A stretch of 64,000 bases of DNA, from contig OY997593.1 in assembly GCA_963921825.1 (NCBI GenBank), positions 49,398,039-49,462,038 of the forward strand. The letters are read 5' to 3'. This document shows positions 1 through 12,099 of the stretch, piece after piece; the first letter of the stretch is position 1, and each line of letters starts with the position of its first letter. The notes below the pieces were generated by a model. That model did not search any database. It worked only from the letters and a program-made list of their open reading frames with translations, and was not told the origin of the DNA. Source of the DNA: Erodium maritimum. Lineage: Eukaryota; Streptophyta; Magnoliopsida; Geraniales; Geraniaceae. A program made the position numbers and the translations under genes.

Positions 1-660
1 GGTCGGAGACGATCGGTTTTCGGTGATGGACAGATTTTTGCCCAACCCTACTTACCAGGGACCCCTCCCAGGGCCAGTCCCTAGAGCATTGAATTTCTTT
101 CGTCATTCACCCTGTAAAGACGAAGACGGATTAAATAAAAAAGACCATTTGATTAGCCAGATCCATAATCGAGAGAGGGGTCGAGGGCGGTGTGGTGGTG
201 GAGGCCATGGAGGAGGCGGTTTAAGAGACGACGACGACGACTTTAGAGGGTGCGGTGGTGGAGACTAGGGAGAAGGACGCACCGGTGGCGGCTTCAGCGA
301 AAACCATCGGCGTTGCAGAGGGGTGTCGAATAGAGTCGAGAGACACGACGTTGGTGGAGGGAGGGATCCAACGTCGCGGTGGCTAGAGGCGGCTCGAAGG
401 GAGCCCTAACAGGAAGAGGTGATGACGAACAAAGCCGGGAGACACGTCGTTGGTGGCGGGAGGGAACCAACGTCGCGGTAGCTAGAGGCATCGCGAAGGG
501 AGCCCTAACAAGAAAAACCTTAGCCGATTCACAAGGAGAGGCGCAGGAGAGCTGATGTCTAAAGCAAGACTACATCGAACGAGTAGGAGAAGAGGGACTA
601 TGGAAGAAACCATGGCCGCCATGGCCTTAGGCGGCGTTGACAGAGAGAGAACCTTAGGTT
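1..660 (-). other. GC-rich retroposon-like sequence, unclassified
   Basis: This stretch is GC-rich, full of CGACGA and CCACC runs, and has no convincing reading frame. Read on the minus strand it looks like the CG-rich leader of a plant non-LTR retroposon, starting near 655 after a run of T. Positions 57-82 are identical to 25908-25933, inside the retroposon upstream of the FHA gene, which suggests the two are related. The left end lies outside the window, so neither a tail nor a target duplication can be checked. The family assignment is inference; the shared 26-bp block is seen directly. Confidence 0.3.
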
Positions 661-739
661 TTTTTTAGGAATTGTCGGTTCACTACATAAATAAGGTTAA
701 ATCTTCACAATTACATGTTTTAGATGTTTTTAGTCTGAT

Positions 740-1482
740 CTAACAAACCGATCTATTACAAAAACATAACATAATCCCTACAGTACTTAACACCAAAACC
801 AATTTCTTGGCAAGCTTCTTCTTGGCATTAACATATACCTTCATCTTCAGTACCATCTCTTTAAGACTTATTTTTTGCTCCAACAGATTTTGGTTATCAT
901 CTTCTAATTGTTTAATCTGATCATACAACAATGACAACAACTTCCCTCCCCTGAACACATGTGTTTTGTATTAATCCAGCGAAATAATTTGCATTTCGAC
1001 TAATTCTATAACAAAACAAATGTTAATACTTGCTTAATATATTATATTTTACTTGTTTCAATTTATTTCCCTATTTCACAAATTGAAGCACATCCATTGC
1101 AAGCCCTAATTCGAGCTTCTGTAAAATCCCCAAATTACAAACCCTATTTCACGCTTCTGTAAAATCTCTAAATTACAAACCCTTATTCAAGCTTTGTAAA
1201 AACTCCAAATTCAAACTCTAATTCTGACTTTTGTAAAATGCCCCCACATTTAGACCCTCATTCTAACTTCTATAAAATCCACTGAATCAAATACTAAATA
1301 CTGGAAATTGAAACCCTAAAAAAGAAAAAAAAAACACTTACCGCGAAGTTCCCACAATCAAAAAAATTCCTTCTAGGATTTGTCTTCGTGGTTGATGTTC
1401 ATACAAGTGTAGGAACCCCACAGTAGCACACCGTTTCTTTCTAAGGTTTCCGACTCCGTCTAATGATTGCACCTTCTCCATT
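740..1482 (-). pseudogene. GRF-type zinc-finger protein relict
   Basis: The two parts resemble small plant GRF zinc-finger proteins, which have an N-terminal zinc-binding module, a coiled coil and a C-terminal membrane helix. Upstream part (about 1482-1340): a start codon at 1482, then in a shifted frame CYCGVPTLV and NFFDCGNFA, ending at a plausible GT donor. Downstream part (about 1010-740): a plausible acceptor, then SKCKLFRWIN, which resembles the C-x-F-F-x-W end of the GRF module. A separate frame then gives a coiled coil (QIKQLEDDNQNLLEQK) and a hydrophobic tail ending CFCNRSVC and a stop. About two extra bases before the first cysteine pair, plus frame changes in the second exon, make this a pseudogene. 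GRF domains are known to bind nucleic acid in some proteins; no function is claimed here. Confidence 0.55.
985..1345. repeat. degenerate ~45-bp tandem repeats in the relict's intron
   Basis: Between the two exon remnants of the GRF relict a unit of about 45 bp recurs four or five times. Each unit carries a version of CTTCTGTAAAATC followed by AAATTACAAACCCT. The copies are diverged and AT-rich. Nothing coding is seen. Confidence 0.5.
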
Positions 1483-1791
1483 ATAGACGATGTCGTTCAC
1501 CAGCTACACCTTCTCTTTCGATTTCCTGAGTCGTCAATTTCATGTAACCACTAAGTATAATAACTTAACAGACTTTAAAAACAAACTCAAAGACAATCTC
1601 GCCATTTACAAAAAAAAAAAAAAGATCAGCTACCGGTTTGTTGTTTTTGAAAGTTAAATGTAACTTTTAGAAATCCGCGTATAGTGTGTAACTACTTTAT
1701 ATTATCCTATTTATTTTTACTTGAAAAGATTTGAATATAATCAACTTGACTTATTATTAATATGATTTTATTTACAAAAAACTTATAGTAA

Positions 1792-2647
1792 GGGTTAATT
1801 ACAATTACATACGCTTAATTTGACATGATTATCTGATATATACCCTCATGTTTTTTTTTAAAAAAACTGATGCATTCCCTCATGTTCCAACGTTAGTTTA
1901 TTTTAATTGTATAAAATAAATCATTATTTTTAATATAAAAAAATATTTTTTAATTTTAAATAATCATTTTTTGAAATTCAGTTTGTATTTAAAAGTTAAT
2001 TATTATTGAAAAAAAATCAAATTTTAATTAAAAATAATTTTATTTTATTTTTAATAAAAATCAGTTTTATCTAAAAATAATATTTTTTGTTTAGAAATAT
2101 TTTATTTATATAAAATTTGTCTTTTAAAATAAATTTTGGGTTTTTTAAAATAAAAACTAAGTTTTATATAATTTTAAATATTATAATATGATTAATATTT
2201 TTTTATAAATAAAACCATATTTTATAATAAAATTTGGATATTCAAAATAAAAGAAATTATTATTAGTAAATAATTATTTTATAAAATAAAATAATATATT
2301 TAAAATAAAATTTGAATTTTTTAAAATAATATTTTATTTTTATAAATAAAACTGTAATTTTAAAATAAAAAAATCAAATTGATTTTTTATAAATAAAAAA
2401 CCGATTTTTCCAAAATAATTATTTTAATAATTCAGATGTTCAAAAATATAATTTAATAATTCTTATTTTCGTAATTAAGGGTGGTTTGGGCATTTCTGAA
2501 AAAGTGAACATTAATATGGATGGAAATTTGGACGGAAGAGGCATATCGTTAAATGTGAAAACATGCGGGTATGCATCATTTAAAAAAAAGATGAGAGTAT
2601 GTATCAGATAATAGTGACCAGTTAAGGTATGTAATTGTAATTAACCC
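1792..2647. mobile_element. MITE with ~90-bp terminal inverted repeats
   Basis: The left end GGGTTAATTACAATTACATA reappears inverted at the right end (2627-2647). The match continues about 90 bp inward through ATTATCTGATA, ATACCCTCATG and TGATGCAT blocks. The roughly 850-bp interior is very AT-rich and non-coding. The end sequence and length suit a non-autonomous Mutator-like element. I found no clean 9-bp duplication, so the superfamily is uncertain. Confidence 0.7.
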
Positions 2648-4170
2648 AAAAAAACACACTAAAACGTACAAAAATTGATTATACTCGATACTATTTTAAA
2701 AAACTAAAAAAATACATTCTAAAACCGAGTCTATACCTTAGGAGTAAGGCGTTGATGTCTCACGACTTCACATTACTCAAACTTACCAAACAAATTGGGA
2801 AGCTGTATCATTCCTAATCTCACTCTCAAATACTGTCACACTGATTTCAATTTATTTTCAAATTCGAGAGTAAAAAAGAACGAAAGAAAATACAGAGCTG
2901 CTGTCAATAATAAGGGTGGTCGTCTGACATAGCTCACGACCAAGGTTGTGGTCACGCTTGAAAATAAGCTATATAATGCCTGTTTTGTTAAGGTTTAATT
3001 ATATTGACCTACCCCGAACTATGTATATTTAACGGATAAATACCCCCAAAAAAAAAAAATTCGTAACGAAACATACTCCGAACTATCCATTTGCAACAAC
3101 ATCCAAAATTCCATCCATTTTTTTCTTCTGAAATTCTGAAACTGACCGTAGTGTTCCAACCTTAAAACCAACTCCAATCCTAAATCTATCTTTATTTTTA
3201 TATACTTTTTAATCAAATTGAATTATGTTTTAATTAATCATAATTATTAAAAAATAAAATATTATAATATTTTTTTTGAAAAATTATAATTATAATTTTT
3301 AATGATATTAATAATTTTAATTTTTACTAATTTTCATTATATTTTTTAATCATTAATCTTTATTTTTAAATTCAATAGTTGTTTTAGTTTTCAGTAATCA
3401 ACATTTTTATTACTGCTTTTTAAGATATTAATCGTATGAGGAGAAATCAAATAGAAAGCACCTCTTAACGTAGGAACCGTGAGAACCCATCCAAGCCATC
3501 CATTTTAAGAACGGATGGATGAGATGCAGTTGAGTTGTTGACTTGTTGACTACAAAACACATCACTTTTTAGTAAGTGGTAGGGACGTTTTAGTAAAACT
3601 ATCATATTACTTTTTTGTACCAATTCACTAATTTAATGTTTCCCGATTCGTTTGAACTCTGATTGGCTTCAAACTTGCGCCAATAATTTTGTTTTTTCAA
3701 AAGAATTTCTATCAAGATCAGTCACGAATATATTTTGAAACACGATTTTTTTTATTTTGGGGCTGATTTATAAAAAAAAATTATATCTGGGTAATATTTA
3801 TCAACACTTTACACTTGTTTTATCAACACTGGACACTAGGTTTATCACCTCATTTTTCAAAACTAAACATGATTTAATTTTTCCCGCTTCGTTTGAACTC
3901 TGATTGGCTTCAAACTTGCGCCAATATCTTTGTTTTTTCAAGGGCTTTCTATCAAGATCAGTGGTGAATATGTTTTAAAGTAAGAAAAAATAAATTATTT
4001 CGGGGATGATTTAAAAAGAAATTATGTCTGGGTAATTTTTATCAACACTTCACACTGGTGTTATCAACACTTTACTCTGGTTTTATCAACACTAAACACT
4101 AGTTTTATCACCTCATTTTCCAAAACCGAACATGATTTTTATCACCACATCATATGTTTTTTTATGACCA

Positions 4171-4199
4171 CTAGGTGTGAGCACCGCGCGATGCGCGGT
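4171..4199 (-). other. candidate Helitron 3' terminus (hairpin + CTAG)
   Basis: On the minus strand a perfect 7-bp stem (ACCGCGC, 3-base loop, GCGCGGT; 4199-4183) is followed 8 bases later by CTAG (4174-4171) and then T. That is the known Helitron 3' rule: a GC-rich hairpin shortly before CTRR, with insertion before T. It sits in strongly AT-rich DNA. If real, the element extends to higher coordinates. I could not find a 5' TC end, so this stays a candidate. Confidence 0.4.
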
Positions 4200-4891
4200 A
4201 TATTATTAGATAAATTATACGTTTTTCTATAGGTCAATCCAGGCTCAAATAATTGAGCAAAATCGAACCTAAACAACAATACATGAAAGTAAGTGAAATA
4301 AAATATCGGAGAGTTTAAAATGTAGTGCATTTTAATTTTTTGTACCACGGTCTAACAATCACAACATGCCAATTGACGGTAAAGATAAAATCGATAACTG
4401 AATGTACGTTCAACAATCATATTACAATAGTACTACTTTAAGTTGTTGTCGACACTATTGGATAAACTCATAAAACTTAAGGCACCCTCAAGTTTGTAGT
4501 AACCATACAACTATACTGACTGGAGCGACATAATTTACTATTGCTCTTCTGTCATGACTCATGAGACAACTTATTTTAACACTGATGATGAAAACCGCCC
4601 ACATTTTATCCAGATTAAACACTTGAAATAAAAGTATTGATATTCCATTATGTGTCAAAACAAATATGTAAACCATCTAGTTCTTAACAATCAACAAAGG
4701 TTATTATTTGTTAGTAAGCATAATTATAGTCTAATCAATAAATATTACAAATTGCAAAAATCGAGAAGCATAATCACAATCTAATCATTAACTACTACAA
4801 ATTGCAAGATAGTGTGAAAAAAAACTCGGTTTTAATTCAATCGGAGATGAATAGCAAGCATTGCTAACACTCATGCATACAAGTGGCATAC
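4200..4891. other. AT-rich non-coding stretch
   Basis: No gene-like frame, tRNA or clear repeat is recognised here. It may be the body of the candidate Helitron whose end lies at 4171-4199. The stretch ends at CATAC, the target site of the solo LTR that follows. Confidence 0.5.
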
Positions 4892-7800
4892 TGTCACGCC
4901 CCAATTTCAGTAGACCGAACTCGGGACGCGAACGTTTAAAATAAGAAAACACTTTGAAACCATTTCCATTAAAACACCTTACAATAACAGTTTAGTTCAA
5001 CAAAAGGATAATTACAACTCAAAATAAAACGTCCCACAAGCGGACAAAAAGGCGAGGTGTCCGTCGCTAGACTAAAAAGACAAAACCCGGACTCCGCTCC
5101 TAGCTCCACAAGCTTCGAGAGCTCACCTAGTCCGTCCCACGAACAGTACCTGTAGGAAAAGCAACTAGGGGTGAGCGTTCGCTCACCACCACGGATAACA
5201 GACTGACTACGGCATAATTAGCAGACAATGCCGTTAACACCAACAACAAACTCAACCCCGGGGATCACTGTCCCCAACCCAAGTACTCTGACTGACAAAC
5301 ACCCACGGTGACCTTCCTCGAATGACTCGCCACTCAAACACGTAAGTAGACACGACACAACGATCACGACCTCTTCCAAGGACTCAAGGAACTACGCAAC
5401 ACCAAACAAGATCACAAGGATCGCACACCAAATAAGATCACAAAGGATCGCAAACCAGCTGCTCAGTAACATCCCTCGCTCATGCGCTTTGCTGAACCAC
5501 TCAGGCCAGGCGGTTGACCTGTCTCACTAACCTCTCTCACTCGTGCGCTTTGCCGAACCACTCAGGCCAGGCGGTCGACCTGTCTCACTCACGCACTTTG
5601 CCGAACCACTCAGGCCAGGCGGTCGACCTGTCTCACTCACCTCTCTCACTCACGCACTTTGCCGAACCACTCAGGCCAGGCTGTCGACCTGTCTCACTCA
5701 CGCACTTTGCCGAACCACTCAGGCCAGGCTGTCGACCTGTCTCACTCACCTCTCTCACTCAGGCAACCACAATCACAGTCACAAACACCAACACAAACAC
5801 AAGCAAGTTCGACGACACAGGCACTCAAGGCCACTCAAGACACCTCAACAATCAAGACTCGGGTCCAACAACCCCACGGGCACTCACTGCCACTCAAGAC
5901 ACACCAACGATCAAGACTCGGGTTCAACAACCCCACGGCACGCACGGTCACCCCAAAACACCGAAACGACAACACGGGCTCTCATGGCCACCCAAGACTC
6001 AGCAATAAATAACACGGGCTCTCAAGGCCACCCAAACACCAAATTAAATAACACGGCTCTCATGGCCACCCAAACTCGATAATAAATAACGCACAACAAC
6101 CTCCGGCATAATCGATGCCTCCAACAGTCCTAAGATCACTAGTTTCACAAACAACCTCCGGGCATGATCATATGCCTCCAGTACTCCTAATATCAACAAG
6201 TTCACAAACAACCTCCGGGCATGGTCATATGCCTCCAGTAAATCAATTATCGCTAAGTTCTCTGTTCCTACGACACTACTAAGTGTCACATGCTTTTCTC
6301 TTAAACGCTACAATCCTGTACCATGCATTTCTAATAATTACTACAATCCCGTAACATGCTTTTCTAATAATCGATAACCTAGATAACCCACGACACCCCG
6401 GTGTCACATGCAATTCTACTATTAACTTTCCCTAGTCAGGGCCGAGATCCGGCTACTTTTCCCTACCTCAACTGAAGAGCACCCGTTACGCTTCCTAGCT
6501 GCAGACGTTCTGGCTCGCTACCTCCGGGCTTCACTTCGATCGAAGCCGAACTCTAAAGATAACACGAAAGTCATAAATTAAAGACGGTTCCACCGTTAAG
6601 TTAAAGATTACGATTTGTCCAGTTTAAATCCGACATTTGTCCTTTGAACTTGAGGGGGATAAAAGCGGGGTCACAGCGAATCGGGTTTGAGTACCCGAGC
6701 ACCGAAACCGGTGCATGCGAGGCACGGTCCCAACGCACGAATCCCGAGGTCCGATTCAGCGGTCCGCTCTTGTTCCTTTTTAAACCCGAAAAGTAGTCCA
6801 TTTTACCCAGAGTTCCAGAGTCGTTCCCAAAACCGATTAATAACCCTTTTTCACAACAGAACGGTTTTTATTTTAAAACGAATTCCCTTTTTATTTCAAA
6901 TCTGATTCTATTCCGATCTTTGAGCCCAAAATGAATTAGGTTCGGTTTTTGAACAACCGTCCCTAAATCCCGTTTACGACTTAGATTCACAACTCCTCGA
7001 TTTAAACCGTTTTTAAAACCGAAACGCTTTTAAATTCCTTTTCATTTTAAAACCTTATTCCTTAAGTTTGATTTTCCGTTTTACAACCTTTTCTTTCCAA
7101 AACTGTGATTTCGATTTCAACCGAAGCAGGTCCAAAATCCATCTTTTACTCCAATCTGATTTAATTGTTTCCCTTTTCGATTCAAAAACCGTTCCAAATA
7201 TTAATCAATTCCATTAGCAGGTTTAATCAAATATTAATCGATTTCATTAACGATTTAACCAAATATTAAACGATTTCATTAACAATTTTAACCCTAAACA
7301 GATCCAAACTAAATCGAAAAAGGTTTTATTTCATTTTCTTTGTTTGTTACAACAAAACCCGATTTACAGTAGTTCGAAGACGGGAAATAATAGAGGTTCG
7401 GTTTCGAACCGGTCGACCGCCGGCGAGGGCGGCGTCGGCCGGGGCCTAACCGTAGAGAAGGGACGGCAAGGGCGGCGGCTGGCTCGGGACGAAGGCGGGA
7501 CGAGCTCGGGCTTGGTCGTGTCCCAGGCGAGCTTGTCTCGCCGGAGATCTGGAGAGGGAGGTCGGGTGGTGGCCGGATCTGGACGGAGGCGAGCGTGAGG
7601 GGCGGAGTAGGGCGGCGGCTCGGTGGTGGCGCGGTGAGGACGGCGTGGAGTCGAGAGGGACGGTGGTGGCCGAGCTCGGTGGGTTCGGCTGAGACGGGAA
7701 GGAGAGAGGCAAGGGAGGTGGAGGGACGCGGTGAGGGAGTGGCCGGAGGTGGAGGGAGGTCGGGACGACGGCGTGGTCGTGGGGAGGGGGTTTCGAACCA

Positions 7801-8161
7801 GAGGAGGGAGAGGGTCGGGAACGGGAGAGGAGAAGACGAAGCAGAAGGAGTGGGGGGGGGGGGGAGAGGGGAGTGGCCGGAGGTGGTGGAGGTCGCCGGA
7901 GCTGGTGAGATGTCGCCGGAGATCGAGAGAGAGGATCGGGAGAGGAGAGCGGCGAGGGAGATAGGAGGACGAGGGGGATTAGGGTTTGAGACCCCTTTGC
8001 TTCGGTTTTATACCGAAGCCCTATGTGGGCTTGGCTCACATGGGCCTCAGGCGGGCCTGAGCACGGGTCAGGCCTGGTCTGGCCGGGTCTGCAGCTTGGG
8101 CCGGGTCTGGTCCGACCCGGTCCGACCCAATTTTTTTTTTTTTTTTGAAGCGGGTTTTACA
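4892..8161 (-). mobile_element. solo LTR, family A (Gypsy type), minus strand
   Basis: The plus strand begins TGTCACGCCCCAATTTCAG and ends GCGGGTTTTACA. It is flanked by CATAC at 4887-4891 and 8162-8166, an exact 5-bp target duplication. No internal region, primer site or coding sequence is present, so this is a solo LTR of about 3.27 kb. It shares its end (GAAATTGGGGCGTGACA on the minus strand) and tandem arrays with the LTR at 10218-16897. The part near 7400-7990 is very GC-rich and codes for nothing recognisable. It is a fossil left by LTR-LTR recombination. Confidence 0.88.
5480..5760. repeat. ~48-bp tandem array inside the LTR
   Basis: Five units carry TTTGCCGAACCACTCAGGC followed by CAGGCGGTCGACCTGTCTC. 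Some are separated by an extra CACTCACCTCT spacer. A second array of diverged units with CTCATGGCCACCCAA lies at about 5820-6080. Both are features of the LTR family: the other family A copies have matching arrays on the opposite strand. Confidence 0.75.
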
Positions 8162-8166
8162 CATAC

Positions 8167-9331
8167 ACTTAAAGCATCGATCATCTGCATATGCAAGAAG
8201 GCTCGCCATTTTGTAACAAAGCTCTTCAATTCAATTTGGTTACCGTAGAATAGGCTTGCATTTCAGTCAACTCAATTGTGAAGTGTTAGTTGAGCAAGCT
8301 TCGGGTCACCTATCTTCACAAAAAAAGGGATAGCCTCTATAGTTTTGTCCTTCTTTGACTCACTGAGAAAAATCTTGCATCAAAATATTGAACAACCACT
8401 ACCATTTTTAGTTATACTATTAATCAATTAACAGAAATTGTTAACAAAGGTAAAAATTAAAATGACAATTAATATAAGTTTGTATAAAAAGGACAAGTAT
8501 AATAAATAAATAAAAAGAAGTAGATGAATGCAAATGCAGAATTAAAATCACAAAATAGTGCAATCTGGTTGAACACCTGAATGCAAACTGTATGCAGAAT
8601 TCAAGTCTCTGGTTCTTCCCATTCTCTAAGTACGTAGTCCAACTCCCAATATAAGTAGAAAAAATCAAAACCTATCAATGCTTGGACACCTAAATTTGGC
8701 TCAAAACCGTCAGAACATGAAACTAAATTACCCAATCAATGGTGTGTGCAACGGAAAGACCAGAGACTTGAACAAAAAAAACACATATGCATAGCATCGC
8801 AGACTCACAAATCACGCACCATATACCATTCCAAAATCAAAATCAAATCTAGAAGTTAGGTAAGAACTTACGGAGAGGAAATCAGAGATGATCGGAGCCG
8901 AACTCTTATACAAAACCGGATGACCCGAAACTCTTCCTCTTCTTCATCCGCCTTCGTGGCTCGTCCATTCCCATGTCAATTTCAACATCTCTGATCCAAT
9001 CCATTGATCCACGAACAGTACTCGGGTGAAACTCTCTATCAGAGTTGAACTCGTTTCTATTGACTTCTACTTATGACAATCGCAATCAGAATCGGCCCTA
9101 ATATACCAGAAACGCATCAGATATGAATTGAGAGAAGGGAAAAACGAAACGGCCGAGCATTGAAAGTAATTTAAACCTAGGAACTAATTAAGAGGGCTTA
9201 GAGGGATTAGCACCATTGTGGACGGTTTAATTGCACATTGATAGAAGGATAACAACAGGAAAAGTTTAAGACTCGTAACAGACGAACGCCAAACTGAAAA
9301 AGGAAGAGGGAGCCGAGTCCGAACATACTTA
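8167..9331 (-). other. possible captured gene fragment with intron-like boundaries
   Basis: Minus-strand sequence at about 9170-8876 resembles a 5' exon: a short frame starts at about 9004 (MDWIRDVEIDMGMDEPRRRM...) and runs 32 codons, then a GTAAG donor-like site lies at about 8876. AT-rich intron-like sequence follows. A second exon-like piece (SWTTYLENGKNQRLEFC) lies at about 8650-8580. No domain is recognised and no complete frame exists. Its position between the arms of a long-TIR element makes transduplication of host gene pieces plausible, but that is inference. Confidence 0.3.
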
Positions 9332-9509
9332 GAGCATCCACAACCGTGAGATGTTAATAAAATAAAATTTTAATTTTAATTTTACCTTAGCATTTCTCCA
9401 TTGCAAACAAAAAATTAATCATCACTAAAAAGTATTATCTCTTTTCCACGTGGCACTTGTTTTTCTCTCCTTAAGTGATGCTAAGATAATGCTAGAGATG
9501 TGGATGCTC
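9332..9509. mobile_element. small MITE with TTA target duplication
   Basis: The ends GAGCATCCACA and TGTGGATGCTC are perfect inverted repeats. They are flanked by TTA at 9329-9331 and 9510-9512. The 178-bp interior is AT-rich and non-coding. A TTA duplication is the signature of PIF/Harbinger (Tourist-like) elements, though the terminal sequence alone does not prove the superfamily. Confidence 0.75.
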
Positions 9510-12099
9510 TTAGAGCCAAGAAGTGAGATTTTTAGTAATTATAGAACGTCACGTCAGCTGCCATGTCAACTGTTAACTTTGCTATTATATATTATAAGAT
9601 TAAGAACTAGATTTATCAACATAAAACACTATGTTTATCACCAAATTACATGTGTTTTATCACCTCATCACATGTTTTTTTATCAACACTAAACTCTAGT
9701 TTATCACACTTATTATCAAAATTGAACACGTTTTTTATCACCTCAGTACATGTTTTTTTTATATCAACATTTAGCACTAGTTTGATACCCCGATATAAAA
9801 CATTTATTAGTGAAAAGTTATCAACACTCAACATTATTTTTATCACTCCGATATAAATTTTTATTTTCGTGCTTCAAAATATATTCATGACTGATCTTTA
9901 TTTAAAGCCCTTGGAAAAAGAAAAATATTGGTGCAAGTTTGAAGCTAATCGGAGTTGAAACGAAGCAAGAATGATTAAGTTAGTGAATTGTTGAAGAAAA
10001 AAATGGACACTTGTCCACATGGCACCATGTTATTACAAATATCCTCTTGCTTGTGTGAGAAATGATGAAAGTGGCGTGTATGTTAGGTGTAATTGGGGTG
10101 ATGATGTGGCGTCTTGGTGAATGTTGGATCATATGTGTGGGTGGATAAGATGGGTTCTCATGGTTACCAGGATAAGAGAAGTTTCTAGCCTATTTCTCCT
10201 CCTAATCATATAATACTTGTAATAACCACTTCCGGTCAACGCTAGTCAAACCTGCGAAAAACAGGAAAATTTAAAAATTTTGAGCAGACACTGAATTGAA
10301 CTGGAATTGGACCCCGAGGGTCATACCGGACTTAAGTTGACCCCGATATCGACCAAAGTGAGTTCCAGGGGACTCAGGGCAACTTTCTGATCAATTTGGG
10401 AAATGTTGACTTTTCGCTGGAAAAGTCAACCGAGCGAAGTTTTGGTCCATTCGAGGACCGTTTTGGATCCAAAAAGCTTATCCGTCGTCGCAGCGGTCTT
10501 AGTTGAGCCGTTTCCTTGTAGCCCGCCAAGTTTCATAATTTTTGGGAAAAAGTGCCCGTTCGGGGCCCGAAACGTCCGATTTCCGTGAATCTGATTGGAA
10601 AATATCTAGTAGATATTTTTCAAAAGGTGTGGGACCCACCTTGCCACTTGTCCAACAAGTGGTGGTGTTAGTTTGGGGGGGAAAATGAGTGGTGGTGCCT
10701 TAAGTGTGGCCGACCACATATCAAAAAAAAAGGAAAAAAAGAAAATGAGTTAGTTGTTTTAGAAAGAGAAAGAAGAGAGAAGAAAGGGAGAGAAGGAGAA
10801 GAAGAAAAGAGAGGAGCTAGGGCTTGGAGGGTCATTATTCACGTCTTCAACCTTTGGATCGTCTCAACGTTCCAAGAATCGGGCTCCCCTCGTCTTCCTC
10901 TACGGTATACACCAAACCGATCTTCGATTTGTCAATTTCTAAATTTAGGTTTTGGTTTGAAACTATTAGTTTAAGGTTGTTTTGATGTTGGGAGAGTGTT
11001 GGAGACGTTTTGGAGGTGTTTGGAGGGGAAATTTGACGTTTTCCGGTGACCGGAAGCTCGGGAGGAGCTCCGGCCACCGTGGGTGGTGGCCGGCCGGCCA
11101 TGGGGTGGCTGGCCGGCCATGGGGTGGCTGGCCGGAGCTGGGACCAGCCACCACCATGGTGGCCGGGCCCCAATTTGAACCCTAGGGCCCACGGCCAAGT
11201 TGGGCCGGGTGGGGCCCATGTGCTCTGGTGCTCGGGTTTAGTGTTCGGGTGGTTTAGAACGTTCCCCGAACCATTTATCCACAACCGAATCGAAAATTGG
11301 AATTAAAATGCGAAAGTTGTAATTATCGGGTTTAGAAACTTTAAACGTCATTTAATTGACTCGGAAGTCGGAATTCGATTCCGTCAAGTGCATTGGGACC
11401 CGTGAATTATTCTAAGACCGTAGAAACGAAAACGGGAATTTTTGGAGCCCCGGAAGGGCATTTCCAAAACCCGGGCAGATTCGCCATGTCGGGCGAATCG
11501 GGCCTTTATGGGTCCAATATCGACAATGTCGAGTATTTGGGGAGTTTGGGAGTGATCGACATTGTCGGGGTTACTTTTGGGCGTCAGGTTTATTAAAATT
11601 CAGCATTATGCCTGCAAGCTTAAAAGCGTTTAAAATTGTGTTCTTTTAGATCGTGCTGCAGACCGAGGGAAAGGAAAGCTAGGCGAGTGACTGAGATCAC
11701 GCCAGAGCTTGTTGGTTGGCTTTTGGAGAACACGCACGAGGTAGGGAAAAGTAGCCGGATCTCGGCCCTGACTAGGGAAAGTTAACAGTAGAAATGCATG
11801 TGAAACTTGGGTGTCGTGGGTTAAGTAGGTTATCGAATATTAGAAATGCATGTGACATTTGGGTGTCGTGGGTTAAGTAGGTTATCGAAGGTTGGAAATG
11901 CATGTGACACTTAGTAGTGTCGTAGGAGTAGAGAACTTAGCGTTGTTAGAATTACTGGAGGCATATGACCATGCCCGGAGGTTGATTGCGAACTTATCGA
12001 GATTAGGAGAACTGGAGGCATATGACCATGCCCGGAGGTTGATTGTGAAACTGTTGATATTAGGACTGTTGGAGGCATTGGTTATGCCGGAGGTTGATT

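Larger units (their letters stand above)
3438..10202. mobile_element. long-TIR DNA element (Mutator-like, possible Pack-type)
   Basis: Left sequence from 3438 (GAGGAGAAATC...) matches the reverse complement of the right end (GAGGAGAAATAGG... running down from 10202). Similarity is about 75 percent by eye, over several hundred bases including GAGAACCCATC, TTCAAACTTGC-CCAATA and GAATATATTTTGAA. Flanking 9-mers TAATCGTAT (3429-3437) and TAATCATAT (10203-10211) differ at one base. The left arm carries an internal duplication: 3640-3740 recurs at about 3880-3980. Between the arms are microrepeats of TATCAACACTAAACAC and TTTTATCACCTCA, a Helitron-like hairpin, a solo LTR, a possible gene fragment (8560-9170) and a small MITE. 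No transposase is visible, so the Mutator assignment rests on TIR length and the 9-bp duplication. Confidence 0.6.

Noticed and set aside
5480-6080. CRISPR-like or coding tandem array (several overlapping frames of 117-179 codons)
   Set aside because: The repeats are contiguous units inside a solo LTR with no unique spacers; the overlapping frames are by-products of the repeat period.
7446-8248. Long frames on both strands (197 and 217 codons) in GC-rich DNA
   Set aside because: They are low-complexity Pro/Ser/Arg and Gly/Arg frames inside the family A solo LTR; no domain, and both strands are open because of base composition.
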